From Streptomyces hokutonensis (GTDB taxonomy: Bacteria > Actinomycetota > Actinomycetes > Streptomycetales > Streptomycetaceae), in assembly GCF_000376565.1 (NCBI RefSeq), contig NZ_BARG01000014.1, forward strand, positions 186,001 to 250,000: DNA of 64,000 nucleotides, in the 5' to 3' direction. The position numbers and the translations under genes are program-made. The notes under the pieces are model-generated. The model was not told the origin of the DNA and made no database searches. It saw only the letters and a program-made list of their open reading frames with translations. Positions 18,046 to 26,726 of the stretch are shown here, piece after piece. Numbering within the stretch: position 1 is the first letter of the stretch; the number at the start of each line of letters is the position of its first letter.

Positions 18046-18390
18046 GTGGGGACACCGGAGACGACGAGTCACGAGGACCTGGCGGTCGCGAGCGTGCGCG
18101 CGCTCGCCGACCGAGGTCTGCCGCAGGACGTGCTCGCCGTGCGCGCGGCCTGCCGCCACTTCTCCGTCGTCGAACTCGAACAGCTCGGACTGCGGTACGC
18201 AGGACCGGAGTTCGACCTCCTCGGCCTGCGGGACCGGCTGGAGGGCGTGGTCTGGATGAGCGACGAGGAGTTCGCGACGCACGGACTCGACGCGGAACAG
18301 ACCGAGCAACTGCGGCAGTGGGCCCTGGAGTGGGAGTCCGACCTCGGACTCCGGCTCGCGGAGGAGTACGACGATCCCGACGGCGACTAG
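18046..18390 (+). CDS. Small acidic cytosolic protein, unknown function
   Basis: A 114-residue soluble, acidic and Leu-rich protein without a signal peptide or TM helix. I recognise no family. It ends in a Glu/Asp-rich tail (EEYDDPDGD). The GTG at 18046 follows AAGGGGAG by six bases, which makes it a better start than TTG 18040. It lies 28 bases after the LamG gene on the same strand. Its TAG stop shares the palindrome CTAG with the stop codon of the convergent AraC gene, so the two coding regions overlap by four bases. Confidence 0.7.
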   Translation: MGTPETTSHEDLAVASVRALADRGLPQDVLAVRAACRHFSVVELEQLGLRYAGPEFDLLGLRDRLEGVVWMSDEEFATHGLDAEQTEQLRQWALEWESDLGLRLAEEYDDPDGD

Positions 18391-19283
18391 GCCCGGACCT
18401 CGCCCGAGTCGCGGTACTTCCCCGGCGTCACCCCGAACTCCCGGCTGAACGCGTGCGACAGGGCGTACGGGCTCCCATATCCCGCCTCACGGGCCACAGT
18501 TGCCAGCGAGGCGTCCGTGTCCCGCAGGCGGGTCGCCGCCAACGTCAGCCGCCACCACGTCAGATACGCCATCGGCGCCCGCCCCACCAGCGCGGTGAAC
18601 CGGCGGGCCAGCGTCGCCCGGGACACGCCCGCCGCCGCGGCCAGCCGGTCGTTGGTCCAGGGGGCGGCCGGGTCGGAGTGCAGCGCCCGGAGCGCGGCCG
18701 TGGTCACCGGATCGCTCAGCACCGACGGCCAACTGCCGTTCTCCGCCTCGCTCATCCACGCCCGCACCATGTAGATCAGCAGCAGGTCGAGCAGGCTCGG
18801 CAGCGCCAGGCAGGCCCCCGGCCGCCGTTCGTCCAACTCCTGTGCCAACAGGTCCACGGCGGCCCGGAGTTCGGGATGGCGGCCGACCCGGTTCGGCAGA
18901 TGGACCACCTCCGGCAGCTCCGCCATCAGCGGATGCGTACGGCTCCGGTCCAGCCGGTACTTCCCGCACAGCAGCTCCACCTCGGGCCCGTCCCCGACCG
19001 GCCGGCGCATCTCCTCGAACGGCACCGCCCGTGCCGTGTCGCCGGACGGATCGGCCAGCACATGCCCCGCACCGTGCGGTAGCAGTACGACATCCCCGGC
19101 GCCCAGCGCGACCGGCTCACCGCCCCCGTCCGGCACCAGCCGACAACTCCCCGCGAGCACGACATGGAACCCCGCACCCGCGTACGGCGCCAGCCGCGTG
19201 CACCAACTCCCGCCCACCCGCAGCCGGTTGGAGGAGGCCCGCCCGGTCCGTACGGCGGAGATCGCGTCGCTCACCACGTCCAT
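18387..19283 (-). CDS. AraC-family transcriptional regulator with cupin sensor domain
   Basis: A 298-residue regulator. The N-terminal half is a cupin-type sensor (GFHVVLAGSCRLVP then LGAGDVVLLPHGAGHVL). The C-terminal ~100 residues carry two helix-turn-helix motifs: NDRLAAAAGVSRATLARRF and SLATVAREAGYGSPYALSHA, ending in the family signature FSREFGVTPGKYR. This matches the cupin-6/AraC group that controls adjacent oxidoreductase or hydrolase genes. It is divergent from the metallo-hydrolase at 19386 with a ~100-bp spacer, so it is the obvious candidate regulator of that gene. Confidence 0.92.
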   Translation of the reverse strand: MDVVSDAISAVRTGRASSNRLRVGGSWCTRLAPYAGAGFHVVLAGSCRLVPDGGGEPVALGAGDVVLLPHGAGHVLADPSGDTARAVPFEEMRRPVGDGPEVELLCGKYRLDRSRTHPLMAELPEVVHLPNRVGRHPELRAAVDLLAQELDERRPGACLALPSLLDLLLIYMVRAWMSEAENGSWPSVLSDPVTTAALRALHSDPAAPWTNDRLAAAAGVSRATLARRFTALVGRAPMAYLTWWRLTLAATRLRDTDASLATVAREAGYGSPYALSHAFSREFGVTPGKYRDSGEVRA

Positions 19284-19348
19284 ACGGCCACCCTACGACA
19301 GGGGTGCGCCGGTGAGCCGTATGCGTATCCAAGTGAGCAGATCTCGCA

Positions 19349-19378
19349 TTGAGACACTCATCTCTGGCCTCCTAGGCT
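19349..19378 (+). promoter_or_regulatory. Likely promoter of the metallo-hydrolase, leaderless transcript
   Basis: TTGAGA (19349-19354), an 18-bp spacer and TAGGCT (19373-19378) resemble -35 and -10 elements. Only seven bases separate the -10 from the ATG at 19386 and there is no purine-rich ribosome site, so the mRNA is probably leaderless. An AGATCT palindrome lies just upstream and could be part of an AraC-protein target. Confidence 0.5.
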
Positions 19379-19385
19379 CATTTCC

Positions 19386-20246
19386 ATGACCGAGAACAAC
19401 GTACAGACCTTCGTGATCGGTGACGTCGAAGTCGCCCGAGTCGTCGAGTGGGAGAGGCCCTACGTGCCTGTCCTGACCCTCGTCCCGGACCTGCCCCCCG
19501 AAGCGTGGCCGGACGACCACGAGACGCCCGCTGTCGTGGCGCTCCAGACCTGGGTGCTGCGCAGCGCCGGCCGGACCGTGCTCGTGGACACCGGCGTCGG
19601 CAACGGCCGGGAACGGCCCGGCAATCCGCTGTTCCACATGAGCCAGGGCGACCTGCCGGGCCGGCTGGCGCGGGCCGGCGTACGGCCGGAGGAGGTCGAC
19701 GTCGTCGTCAACACCCACATCCACGGCGACCACATCGGCTGGAACACCCATGACGTGGACGGGAGTTGGCAGCCGCTGTTCCCCAACGCGAGCTACCTCC
19801 TCCCCGCCGCCGACGACTTCCACTTCGGCCCCGAGAACAACTACGGCGGCGGGGTGCGGCCCGACGACCGCCTGGCCTACGAGGACAGCGTCGCGCCCGT
19901 GCACCGCGCCGGTCTTGCCACCCTGTGGGACGGCACCCACCGCGTCGACGAACACCTCACGCTGGAGTCCGCGCCCGGACACACTCCGGGGTCGTCCGTC
20001 CTCCGGGTCGCCTCGGGCGGTGAACGGGCCGTGTTCGTCGGGGACTTGCTGCACAGTCCGGTCCAGATCGCGCACCCCGAGTGCAGCAGCTGCTTCTGCC
20101 TCGACCCCCGGCAGGCCGCCCGGAGCCGTCGGCGCGTGCTCGAACGGGCGGCGGACGACGGGGAGTTGGTGATTCCGGCGCACTTCGGCGGGAGCGGGGT
20201 CGCGGAGGTACGGCGGGTCGGCGACACGCTGACGCTCGGGAAGTAG
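19386..20246 (+). CDS. Metallo-beta-lactamase-fold hydrolase
   Basis: A 286-residue cytosolic enzyme of the metallo-beta-lactamase superfamily. The zinc signature is THIHGDHIGW, with further ligands in SAPGHTPGSS (His), FVGDLLHSPVQ (Asp) and VIPAHFGGSG (His), a complete binuclear set. The long N-terminal segment and spacing resemble the lactonase/quorum-quenching-like subgroup, but the substrate cannot be read from sequence. It is divergently paired with the AraC regulator, which probably controls it. There is no ribosome-binding site before the ATG, consistent with leaderless initiation. Confidence 0.9.
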   Translation: MTENNVQTFVIGDVEVARVVEWERPYVPVLTLVPDLPPEAWPDDHETPAVVALQTWVLRSAGRTVLVDTGVGNGRERPGNPLFHMSQGDLPGRLARAGVRPEEVDVVVNTHIHGDHIGWNTHDVDGSWQPLFPNASYLLPAADDFHFGPENNYGGGVRPDDRLAYEDSVAPVHRAGLATLWDGTHRVDEHLTLESAPGHTPGSSVLRVASGGERAVFVGDLLHSPVQIAHPECSSCFCLDPRQAARSRRRVLERAADDGELVIPAHFGGSGVAEVRRVGDTLTLGK

Positions 20247-20290
20247 GACGCGCGTCGACAAGGCCGTATCCGGCACGGTACTGATGGGGC

Positions 20291-21823
20291 ATGAGCGAAG
20301 TCGGCGAACAGGTGCGCGACGGACGGCTGGTCGGCGGTCGCTACCGGCTGCTCGAACGGATCGGTTCCGGCGGCATGGGCACCGTATGGCGGGCCTTCGA
20401 CGAACTCGTGGACCGCGAAGTCGCCGTGAAACAGCCGCGGTTGCCCGGCGACCCGGAGGACGAGGAGTTCCAGCGCGCCGCCCACCGCCTCTACCGCGAG
20501 GCCCGTGCCGCCGCCAGGGTCGACCACCCCTCCGCCGTCGCCATCCACGACGTCGTCATCGAGGACGACCAACTCCCTTGGATCGTCATGGAGTTGGTGC
20601 GTGGCGAGTCCCTGCACGAACTGCTCAGGCGCGGACGCCTCGCCCCCGCCGACGCGGCGCGCATCGGCCGAGCCGTCCTCGGCGCCCTGAGCGCCGCGCA
20701 CGCCGTGGGGATAGTGCACCGTGACGTGAAGCCCGCCAACGTCCTGCTCGGCCCCCACGAGCGGGTCGTCCTCACCGACTTCGGCATCGCGCACATCCAG
20801 GGCGAGGAATCCCTCACCGCCAGCGGCGAGTTCGTCGGCTCGCTCGAATTCATCGCCCCCGAGCGCATGTCCGGCACCGGCGCCGGGCCGGCCTCCGACC
20901 TGTGGTCCCTCGGCGTCCTCCTCTACGCGGCCGTCGAAGGCGCCTCCCCCTTCCGCCGTACGACCGTGGAGTCCACCCTCGGCGCGATCCTGTCCGGCGA
21001 ACCACCCGAGCCGACCCGGGCGGGGCCTCTCGGACCGCTGATCGTAAGGATGTTGGCCCGCGACCCGGAGGAGCGGCCGGGGGCGGAGGAGGTCGGCGCG
21101 GTACTGGAGGCGGTGGCCGCGGGGAAGGACGTACCGGATCCGACGGTCGCCGTCCAGGACGCGGAGCACGACGCGGAGCCCGACGCCGAGCTTGAAGAAG
21201 CGGCCACCGCCCCCGAAGCCGTACCGGAACCCGAACCCGAAGCCGAATCTGAGCCCAAGCCCGAATCCAAGCCCAAGCCCAAGCCCAAGTCCCGCCCCCG
21301 CCGCACCCTCCTCATCACCCTCGGGGCACTCCTCCTCGCGGGCCTCGTCCTCGGCACCGTCCTGGAGAGATTCCTCGGCAAGGACTCGGACTCCTGGACC
21401 GCTCACCAGCGGGACGGTATGAACGCGGTCCTCTTCCTCCCGCCCCAGTACCAGCTTCTCGAGACACAGGCGGCAGCCGGCACCCGCACCGTCACCTACG
21501 GCACCGGCGCCCTCCGCGTCAGCCTCATCGAGTGGGACAAGGCCGCCGACCCGCCCCTCGCCGAAGCGCGCGCCCTGGGCCGGGGCACGGCGAACCCGCA
21601 GTACACCCGCACCAGCTTCCGCGGGAACAAGGACGCGGTCCTCGCCGACACCACCTACACGCAGTCCGGCGTCCCGACCCGCGCCATGGCCCTGATCGTC
21701 CGCACCGCCGACCAGCGCATGTACGAGCTGCGCGTGGACATGCCCAAGGGGACACCCGCGGAGAAGAAGGGCACCGCGCTCTTCAAGGGCGCCCGGGCCC
21801 GGCTCGCCCTCCCGAAAAAGTGA
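20291..21823 (+). CDS. Ser/Thr protein kinase receptor with Glu-Pro/Lys-Pro linker
   Basis: Sixth member of the kinase family, 510 residues, separated from the other five by four unrelated genes. Catalytic residues are intact: GSGGMGTVW, Lys47 in VAVKQP, HRD at 143-145, DFG from 163. The juxtamembrane linker is a charged EPEPEPE then KPKPKPK run, unlike the Ser/Gly or Pro linkers of the others. The TM helix is at ~339-358 (TLLITLGALLLAGLVLG). The extracellular domain keeps the general plan but the motif is reduced to NAVLFLPPQY. The ATG at 20291 is chosen; an in-frame shorter start is not evident. It precedes the aldehyde dehydrogenase by 148 bases. Confidence 0.91.
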   Translation: MSEVGEQVRDGRLVGGRYRLLERIGSGGMGTVWRAFDELVDREVAVKQPRLPGDPEDEEFQRAAHRLYREARAAARVDHPSAVAIHDVVIEDDQLPWIVMELVRGESLHELLRRGRLAPADAARIGRAVLGALSAAHAVGIVHRDVKPANVLLGPHERVVLTDFGIAHIQGEESLTASGEFVGSLEFIAPERMSGTGAGPASDLWSLGVLLYAAVEGASPFRRTTVESTLGAILSGEPPEPTRAGPLGPLIVRMLARDPEERPGAEEVGAVLEAVAAGKDVPDPTVAVQDAEHDAEPDAELEEAATAPEAVPEPEPEAESEPKPESKPKPKPKSRPRRTLLITLGALLLAGLVLGTVLERFLGKDSDSWTAHQRDGMNAVLFLPPQYQLLETQAAAGTRTVTYGTGALRVSLIEWDKAADPPLAEARALGRGTANPQYTRTSFRGNKDAVLADTTYTQSGVPTRAMALIVRTADQRMYELRVDMPKGTPAEKKGTALFKGARARLALPKK

Positions 21824-21971
21824 GCCGGAGGGGATCCCGTGATGATCGTCCCCGCACAACGCCCTGATCAGCACATTCGTTGCCAGTGATCGCTGGCGCG
21901 GTGTGAGCGCCTGGTGAATCCCGATTACCGACGGGTACCCAAACCCCTCGTGGCGGCATACCCTGCCGCAC

Positions 21972-23603
21972 ATGACGGACTCGCAGGCCCCGGAAAAGAC
22001 CGGTACGGAAACGACGACCGGCACAAACCCCCTCGCGCCGGCCCCCACAGGCGCCCGTACCGCCGCCGACGTGGTCACCCCGGAGCTGATCGCCCAGCTC
22101 ACGAAGGGTGTGGCCGGTTCCGGGCGGACCGCCAACCACACGCCGTTCACCGGCGAGAAGCTGGCCGACCTGCCCGAGTCCACCCCCGAGGACGTGGCGA
22201 AGGCCTTCGACGCGGCGCGCGCCGCCCAGGCCCTGTGGGTACAGACGCCGGTACGGCAGCGCGCGGCCGTTCTGCTCCGCTTCCACGACCTGGTGCTCGC
22301 CCGCCAGGCCGAGGTCCTCGACCTGATCCAGCTGGAGACCGGCAAGGCACGGCTGCACGCGCACGAGGAGGTCCAGGCCGTCGCCGTCGCGGCCCGCCAC
22401 TACGGCCGCAAGGCCCCCGCCTACCTCAAGCCCAAGCGGCACACCGGCGCCGTCCCGACCCTCACCAAGGTCACCGAACTCCGCCACCCGCGCGGAGTAG
22501 TTGGTCAGATCGCCCCCTGGAACTACCCGCTCGAACTCTCCGTGGGCGACGCCCTCCCGGCCTTCGTCGCGGGCAACGCGGTCGTCATGAAGCCGGACAC
22601 GGAGACCTGCCTGACCGCCCTCTGGGCCCGCGACCTCCTCATCGAGGCCGGCCTGCCCGCCGACGTCTTCCAGGTCGTCCTGGGCGAGGGCCCGGTGGTC
22701 GGCCCCGAGGTCGTCAAGCACGCCGACTACGTCTCCTTCACCGGCTCCACCCGCACGGGCCGCGAGGTCGCGCAGGGCGCCGCCGCCCGCCTCGTCGGTG
22801 TCTCCCTCGAACTCGGCGGAAAGAACGCCATGTTGGTCCTGGAGGACGCCGACCTCGACAAGGCAGCGGCCGGGGCGGTCCGCGCCTGCTTCTCCTCCGC
22901 CGGCCAACTCTGCATCTCCATCGAGCGGTTGTACGTCCACGAGTCGATCGCCGACGCCTTCCTGGAGCGCTTCGCCGCCCGCACCAAGGCCATGCGCCTG
23001 GGCACCTCCCTCGCCTACGGCGCCGACATGGGATCGCTCGTGGGGGAGCGCCAGTTGGAGACGGTGACGCGCCACGTGGAGGAGGCCGTCGCCAAGGGCG
23101 CCAAGGTGCTCGCGGGCGGAGTCGCCCGCCCGGACATCGGCCCGTACTTCTTCGAACCGACCATCCTCGACGGCGTCGAGGCCCCCATGTCGGTGTGCGG
23201 CGAGGAGACCTTCGGCCCGGTCGTCTCCATCTACCGCTTCACGACCGAGGACGAGGCGGTGGAAGCGGCCAACTCCACGTCCTACGGCCTCAATTCCTCG
23301 GTCTGGACGAAGGACGGCCGCCGCGGCCGCGCCGTCGCCGCCCGCCTGCGCACCGGCACGGTCAACGTCAACGAGGGCTACGCCTCCGCCTACGGCAGCG
23401 TCCAGTCCCCCATGGGCGGCATGAAGGACTCCGGCCTCGGCCGCCGCCACGGCTCCGAGGGCATCCTCAAGTACACCGAGGCCCAAACGGTCGCGCAGCA
23501 GCGGCTGTTGCCGATGGCGCCTTCGCTGGGGATGACCGACGAGGCGTACGCGCAGTTCATGAGCCGCAGCCTGAGGGTGATGAAGGCCCTGCGTCTCAAG
23601 TAG
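21972..23603 (+). CDS. Succinate-semialdehyde dehydrogenase-type aldehyde dehydrogenase
   Basis: NAD(P)-dependent aldehyde dehydrogenase, 543 residues, oxidising an aldehyde (by family succinate semialdehyde) to its acid. Signatures: IAPWNYPLELS, the cofactor loop FTGSTRTGREVA, the general-base Glu in LELGGKN, and the catalytic Cys in FSSAGQLCIS. It has a ~50-residue N-terminal extension of Thr/Ala-rich sequence, as in actinobacterial GabD2-like proteins. The start at 21972 is the first ATG of that frame. Only 29 bases separate its stop from the GMC oxidase start, so the two genes are likely an operon; a shared steroid or aldehyde-handling role is an inference. Confidence 0.9.
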   Translation: MTDSQAPEKTGTETTTGTNPLAPAPTGARTAADVVTPELIAQLTKGVAGSGRTANHTPFTGEKLADLPESTPEDVAKAFDAARAAQALWVQTPVRQRAAVLLRFHDLVLARQAEVLDLIQLETGKARLHAHEEVQAVAVAARHYGRKAPAYLKPKRHTGAVPTLTKVTELRHPRGVVGQIAPWNYPLELSVGDALPAFVAGNAVVMKPDTETCLTALWARDLLIEAGLPADVFQVVLGEGPVVGPEVVKHADYVSFTGSTRTGREVAQGAAARLVGVSLELGGKNAMLVLEDADLDKAAAGAVRACFSSAGQLCISIERLYVHESIADAFLERFAARTKAMRLGTSLAYGADMGSLVGERQLETVTRHVEEAVAKGAKVLAGGVARPDIGPYFFEPTILDGVEAPMSVCGEETFGPVVSIYRFTTEDEAVEAANSTSYGLNSSVWTKDGRRGRAVAARLRTGTVNVNEGYASAYGSVQSPMGGMKDSGLGRRHGSEGILKYTEAQTVAQQRLLPMAPSLGMTDEAYAQFMSRSLRVMKALRLK

Positions 23604-23632
23604 CAGTCCCTGCTTCTCAACGAGGAGAGCAT

Positions 23633-25411
23633 GTGTCACAGGACACCTACGACTACGACGTCATCGTCGTCGGCTCGGGCTTCGGTGGTTCCGTAACCGC
23701 CCTGCGCCTGACGGAGAAGGGCTACCGCGTAGGTGTCCTGGAAGCCGGCCGCCGCTTCACCCCATCGACGCTCCCCAAGAACTCCTGGGACCTCAAGAAC
23801 TACCTCTGGGCCCCCAGGCTCAACCTCTACGGCCTCCAGCGCATCCACCTGCTGGGCAACGTCATGGTCCTCGCCGGCGCGGGCGTGGGCGGCGGCTCCC
23901 TGAACTACGCCAACACCCTGTACGTCCCGCCGAAGCCGTTCTTCGAGGACCCCCAGTGGCGCGACATCACGGACTGGCAGGAGGAGTTGGCCCCGTACTA
24001 CGACCAGGCCCGCCGCATGCTCGGCGTACGGCTCAACCCGACGATGACCCCGTCCGACGTCCATCTGAAGGCGGCGGCGCAGCGGATGGGCGTGGGGGAC
24101 ACCTTCCACATGGCCCCGGTCGGCGTCTTCTTCGGTGACGGCGAGGACGCCGACGGCACCGCGAAGGCCAGGCCCGGCGAGCAGGTCGCGGACCCGTACT
24201 TCGGCGGCGCGGGCCCGGCCCGCAAGGCCTGCACCGAGTGCGGCGAGTGCATGACGGGCTGCCGGCACGGCGCCAAGAACACCCTCAACGAGAACTACCT
24301 CCACCTCGCCGAGAAGGCGGGCGCCGAGGTCCACCCGATGACGACGGTCGTGTCCGTCACGGACGACTCGCAGGGCGGCTACGCGGTCGCGACCCTGCCG
24401 ACCGACGCTCGCCGGAAGTCCGAGGGCCGCACCTTCAAGGCCCGCCAGGTCGTCCTCGCCGCAGGCACCTACGGCACCCAGACCCTGCTGCACCGCATGA
24501 AGGCGGGCGGCCAACTGCCGTACCTCTCGGAGAAGTTGGGCGAACTCACCCGCACCAACTCGGAGGCGCTGGTCGGCGCCCAGACGAACGACCGCCGCTA
24601 CCGCAGGGCGACCGGCACCCCGAAGGCCGACTTCACCCGCGGAGTCGCCATCACCTCCTCGATCCACCCCGACGAGAACACCCACATCGAACCGGTCCGC
24701 TACGGCAAGGGCTCCAACTCGATGGGCGGCCTCTCGATCCTCCAAGTCCCGTACGCCGAGGGCTCGTCGAGGGTGCTGGCCTGGCTGGCGAACGCGGCCC
24801 GCCACCCGCTCCTGGTCCTCCGCTCCCTCTCCAACCGCCGCTGGTCGGAACGGACCATCATCGGCCTGGTGATGCAGTCGCTGGACAACTCCCTGACCAC
24901 ATATATGAAGCAAGATGGGGTAGGGAAAGGGCTATTGACGGCCCGTCAGGGGCACGGTGCTCCCAACCCCAAGCAGATCAGGGCGGCTTCGGAGGCCGCG
25001 GCGGCCATCGCGGCCGAGATCAACGGCTTCGCCGGCTCCAACGTCGGTGAACTGATGGGCACCCCGCTCACCGCCCACTTCCTCGGCGGCTGCCCCATCG
25101 GCGCCTCCCGCGAGACCGGCGTGATCGACCCGTACCACCGCCTCTACGGCCACCCCGGCATCTCGGTCGTCGACGGCGCGGCCGTCTCCGCGAACCTCGG
25201 CGTCAATCCGTCGCTCACCATCACCGCGCAGGCCGAGCGCGCGATGTCGTACTGGCCCAACAAGGGCGAGCCCGACCCGCGTCCGCGCCAAGGGGCGTCG
25301 TACGAACGGCTGAAGCCGGTGGAGCCGAGCCAACCGGCGGTCCCCGAGGGCGCGTTCGGCGCGCTGAAGCTGCCGTTCCTGGGGATGCCGACGGTGCCGC
25401 CGAAGTCGTAG
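23633..25411 (+). CDS. choD: GMC-family oxidoreductase, cholesterol oxidase-like
   Basis: FAD-dependent GMC oxidoreductase of 592 residues. The N-terminal dinucleotide motif is VVGSGFGGSVTALRL. A Cys cluster CTECGECMTGCRHGAKN is typical of the actinobacterial ChoD-like branch. The C-terminus carries GGCPIG, then VVDGAAVSANLGVNPSLTIT, the cholesterol-oxidase-like active-site region. Family members are annotated as cholesterol oxidases but often act on other alcohols. The GTG at 23633 has GAGGAG upstream; the open frame extends much further 5' only because the overlapping frame of the dehydrogenase has no stops. Bases ~24898-24945 use codons (CAA, GAT, GTA, AAA, CTA, TTG) foreign to the rest of the gene. 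Confidence 0.85.
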   Translation: MSQDTYDYDVIVVGSGFGGSVTALRLTEKGYRVGVLEAGRRFTPSTLPKNSWDLKNYLWAPRLNLYGLQRIHLLGNVMVLAGAGVGGGSLNYANTLYVPPKPFFEDPQWRDITDWQEELAPYYDQARRMLGVRLNPTMTPSDVHLKAAAQRMGVGDTFHMAPVGVFFGDGEDADGTAKARPGEQVADPYFGGAGPARKACTECGECMTGCRHGAKNTLNENYLHLAEKAGAEVHPMTTVVSVTDDSQGGYAVATLPTDARRKSEGRTFKARQVVLAAGTYGTQTLLHRMKAGGQLPYLSEKLGELTRTNSEALVGAQTNDRRYRRATGTPKADFTRGVAITSSIHPDENTHIEPVRYGKGSNSMGGLSILQVPYAEGSSRVLAWLANAARHPLLVLRSLSNRRWSERTIIGLVMQSLDNSLTTYMKQDGVGKGLLTARQGHGAPNPKQIRAASEAAAAIAAEINGFAGSNVGELMGTPLTAHFLGGCPIGASRETGVIDPYHRLYGHPGISVVDGAAVSANLGVNPSLTITAQAERAMSYWPNKGEPDPRPRQGASYERLKPVEPSQPAVPEGAFGALKLPFLGMPTVPPKS

Positions 25412-25432
25412 AAAGGTGTTCGGCACAAACAG

Positions 25433-25467
25433 AAGGACCTGCGCCCCCCTCCGAGCGCAGGTCCTTT
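25433..25467. terminator. Bidirectional terminator between convergent genes
   Basis: A perfect 12-bp stem AAGGACCTGCGC / GCGCAGGTCCTT with a 10-base loop lies between the stops of the GMC oxidase (+) and the LAETG surface protein (-). It can serve both. Confidence 0.85.
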
Positions 25468-25485
25468 GTCGAGCGAGCTACGTGA

Positions 25486-26550
25486 TTACGCGCTCTCTCC
25501 GGTCTTGCGGCGGCGCACCATGACCACGGCGGCGGCACCCGCGACGACGGCCGCGCCGCCCACGAGGCCGATCACCGGCAGGGCGGAGCTGGAGCCGGTC
25601 TCGGCCAGGTTGCCCGTGGCCTCGTTGACCGAGCCCTGGGGCTTCACGTCGCTGGTCCCGGTCGGCTTCTGGCCGGTCGGCTTGGCCTCGCCGACGTCGC
25701 CCGGCTCGCTGCTGCCGGCGGCGAGCACGGAGAACTCGTAGTAGTCGCCGTTGACGTAGCAGGACTCACCCTTGCCCGCGTACACCGCCTGGCTCAGCGC
25801 GAACGACGAGCCCGCGGGGGCCGAGGACTTGATCTTCACGCGCAGGTCGAGCGTGGTCGAGGACTGCTTCTCCAGGGTGGGCAGCACCGCGACGATGCTG
25901 CCGGACAGCGTGGTCTCGTCGCTGCCGGTGCCGACGGTCTCCTGGTAGGAGTCGGTCCACTTGCCGTCCTGCTTCAGCTGGATCTCGGCCAGGTCGAGCA
26001 TGAGCGAGGAGTCCTCGTTCACGTCGTCGCTGTACTCGGTGAGCGCGTTGATCCAGACGTTCTGCAGGTCCTTGTCCGAGGCGTTCTTCACCACGAACTT
26101 GAAGGTGTGCCAGCCGGAACCGGCGACGATCTTGTTCGGCAGCCCGGTGATCGACGCGGAGAGCTTCTCGTCCAGGTCGAACGTCTTGCAGTCCGCGTAC
26201 GGGTCGAAGTCGTCGGACGGCTTGCTCGGCGAGGCGGACGGGCTCGGCGACGTGCTCCCGCTCGGGGAGTCCGACGCGGCCGGGCTGCTGGTGTCCGCCG
26301 CCGGGGAGCTGGTGTCCGAGGCGGGGGTGCTGGTGTCCGCCGCCGGGCTGCTCGTGTCCGACGCGGGAGTGCTGTCGTCGGCCGCGGGGGTGCTCGCGTC
26401 GGCCGCCGGGGTGCTGTCCTCGGCCGCCGGGCTGCTGGACGACGTGACCGGCGAGTCGCCGTCGGCGAACGCGGCCGGCGCCGACAGCAGGGCGAGGGGG
26501 GCGATGGCGGCCGTCGCGGCGACCGTGGCCATGACACGGCGAAGCTTCAT
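25486..26550 (-). CDS. LAETG sortase-anchored surface protein
   Basis: A 354-residue exported wall protein. The signal peptide ends at APAAFA. A low-complexity stalk follows, made of alternating STPAAD and SSPAAD units (bases ~26250-26440). The globular domain has two Cys (DCKTF and ESCYVNG). The C-terminus is a sorting signal: LAETGSS, a hydrophobic helix LPVIGLVGGAAVVAGAAAVV, and the basic tail RRRKTGESA. LAXTG is the recognition motif of the class E sortases of Streptomyces, which also attach chaplins. The ATG at 26550 has TTGAGGA upstream. Divergent from the next gene; the terminator downstream is shared with the GMC oxidase. Confidence 0.92.
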   Translation of the reverse strand: MKLRRVMATVAATAAIAPLALLSAPAAFADGDSPVTSSSSPAAEDSTPAADASTPAADDSTPASDTSSPAADTSTPASDTSSPAADTSSPAASDSPSGSTSPSPSASPSKPSDDFDPYADCKTFDLDEKLSASITGLPNKIVAGSGWHTFKFVVKNASDKDLQNVWINALTEYSDDVNEDSSLMLDLAEIQLKQDGKWTDSYQETVGTGSDETTLSGSIVAVLPTLEKQSSTTLDLRVKIKSSAPAGSSFALSQAVYAGKGESCYVNGDYYEFSVLAAGSSEPGDVGEAKPTGQKPTGTSDVKPQGSVNEATGNLAETGSSSALPVIGLVGGAAVVAGAAAVVMVRRRKTGESA

Positions 26551-26726
26551 GAAGTCCTCAAGAAGTCCGGAGTGCTGCGACAGTGCAGCACGCTGGGTCG
26601 GAGGGCTCCGCGTGTGGGGCGCGGGTGTGGCCCTTGTTATGCAGGTGTGACCCGGGAAACCTGTGAATGGTTGTGCGAATCCTCACCTAATCCTTATGTG
26701 GGCTGTGTCACACCCAGGTTCTGCTT

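Noticed and set aside
21914..23632. A 1165-codon fusion of an aldehyde dehydrogenase-frame polypeptide with the GMC oxidase
   Set aside because: The upstream part is the wrong frame of the dehydrogenase gene (Arg/Pro-rich, no domain). The real GMC start is the GTG at 23633 with a ribosome site.
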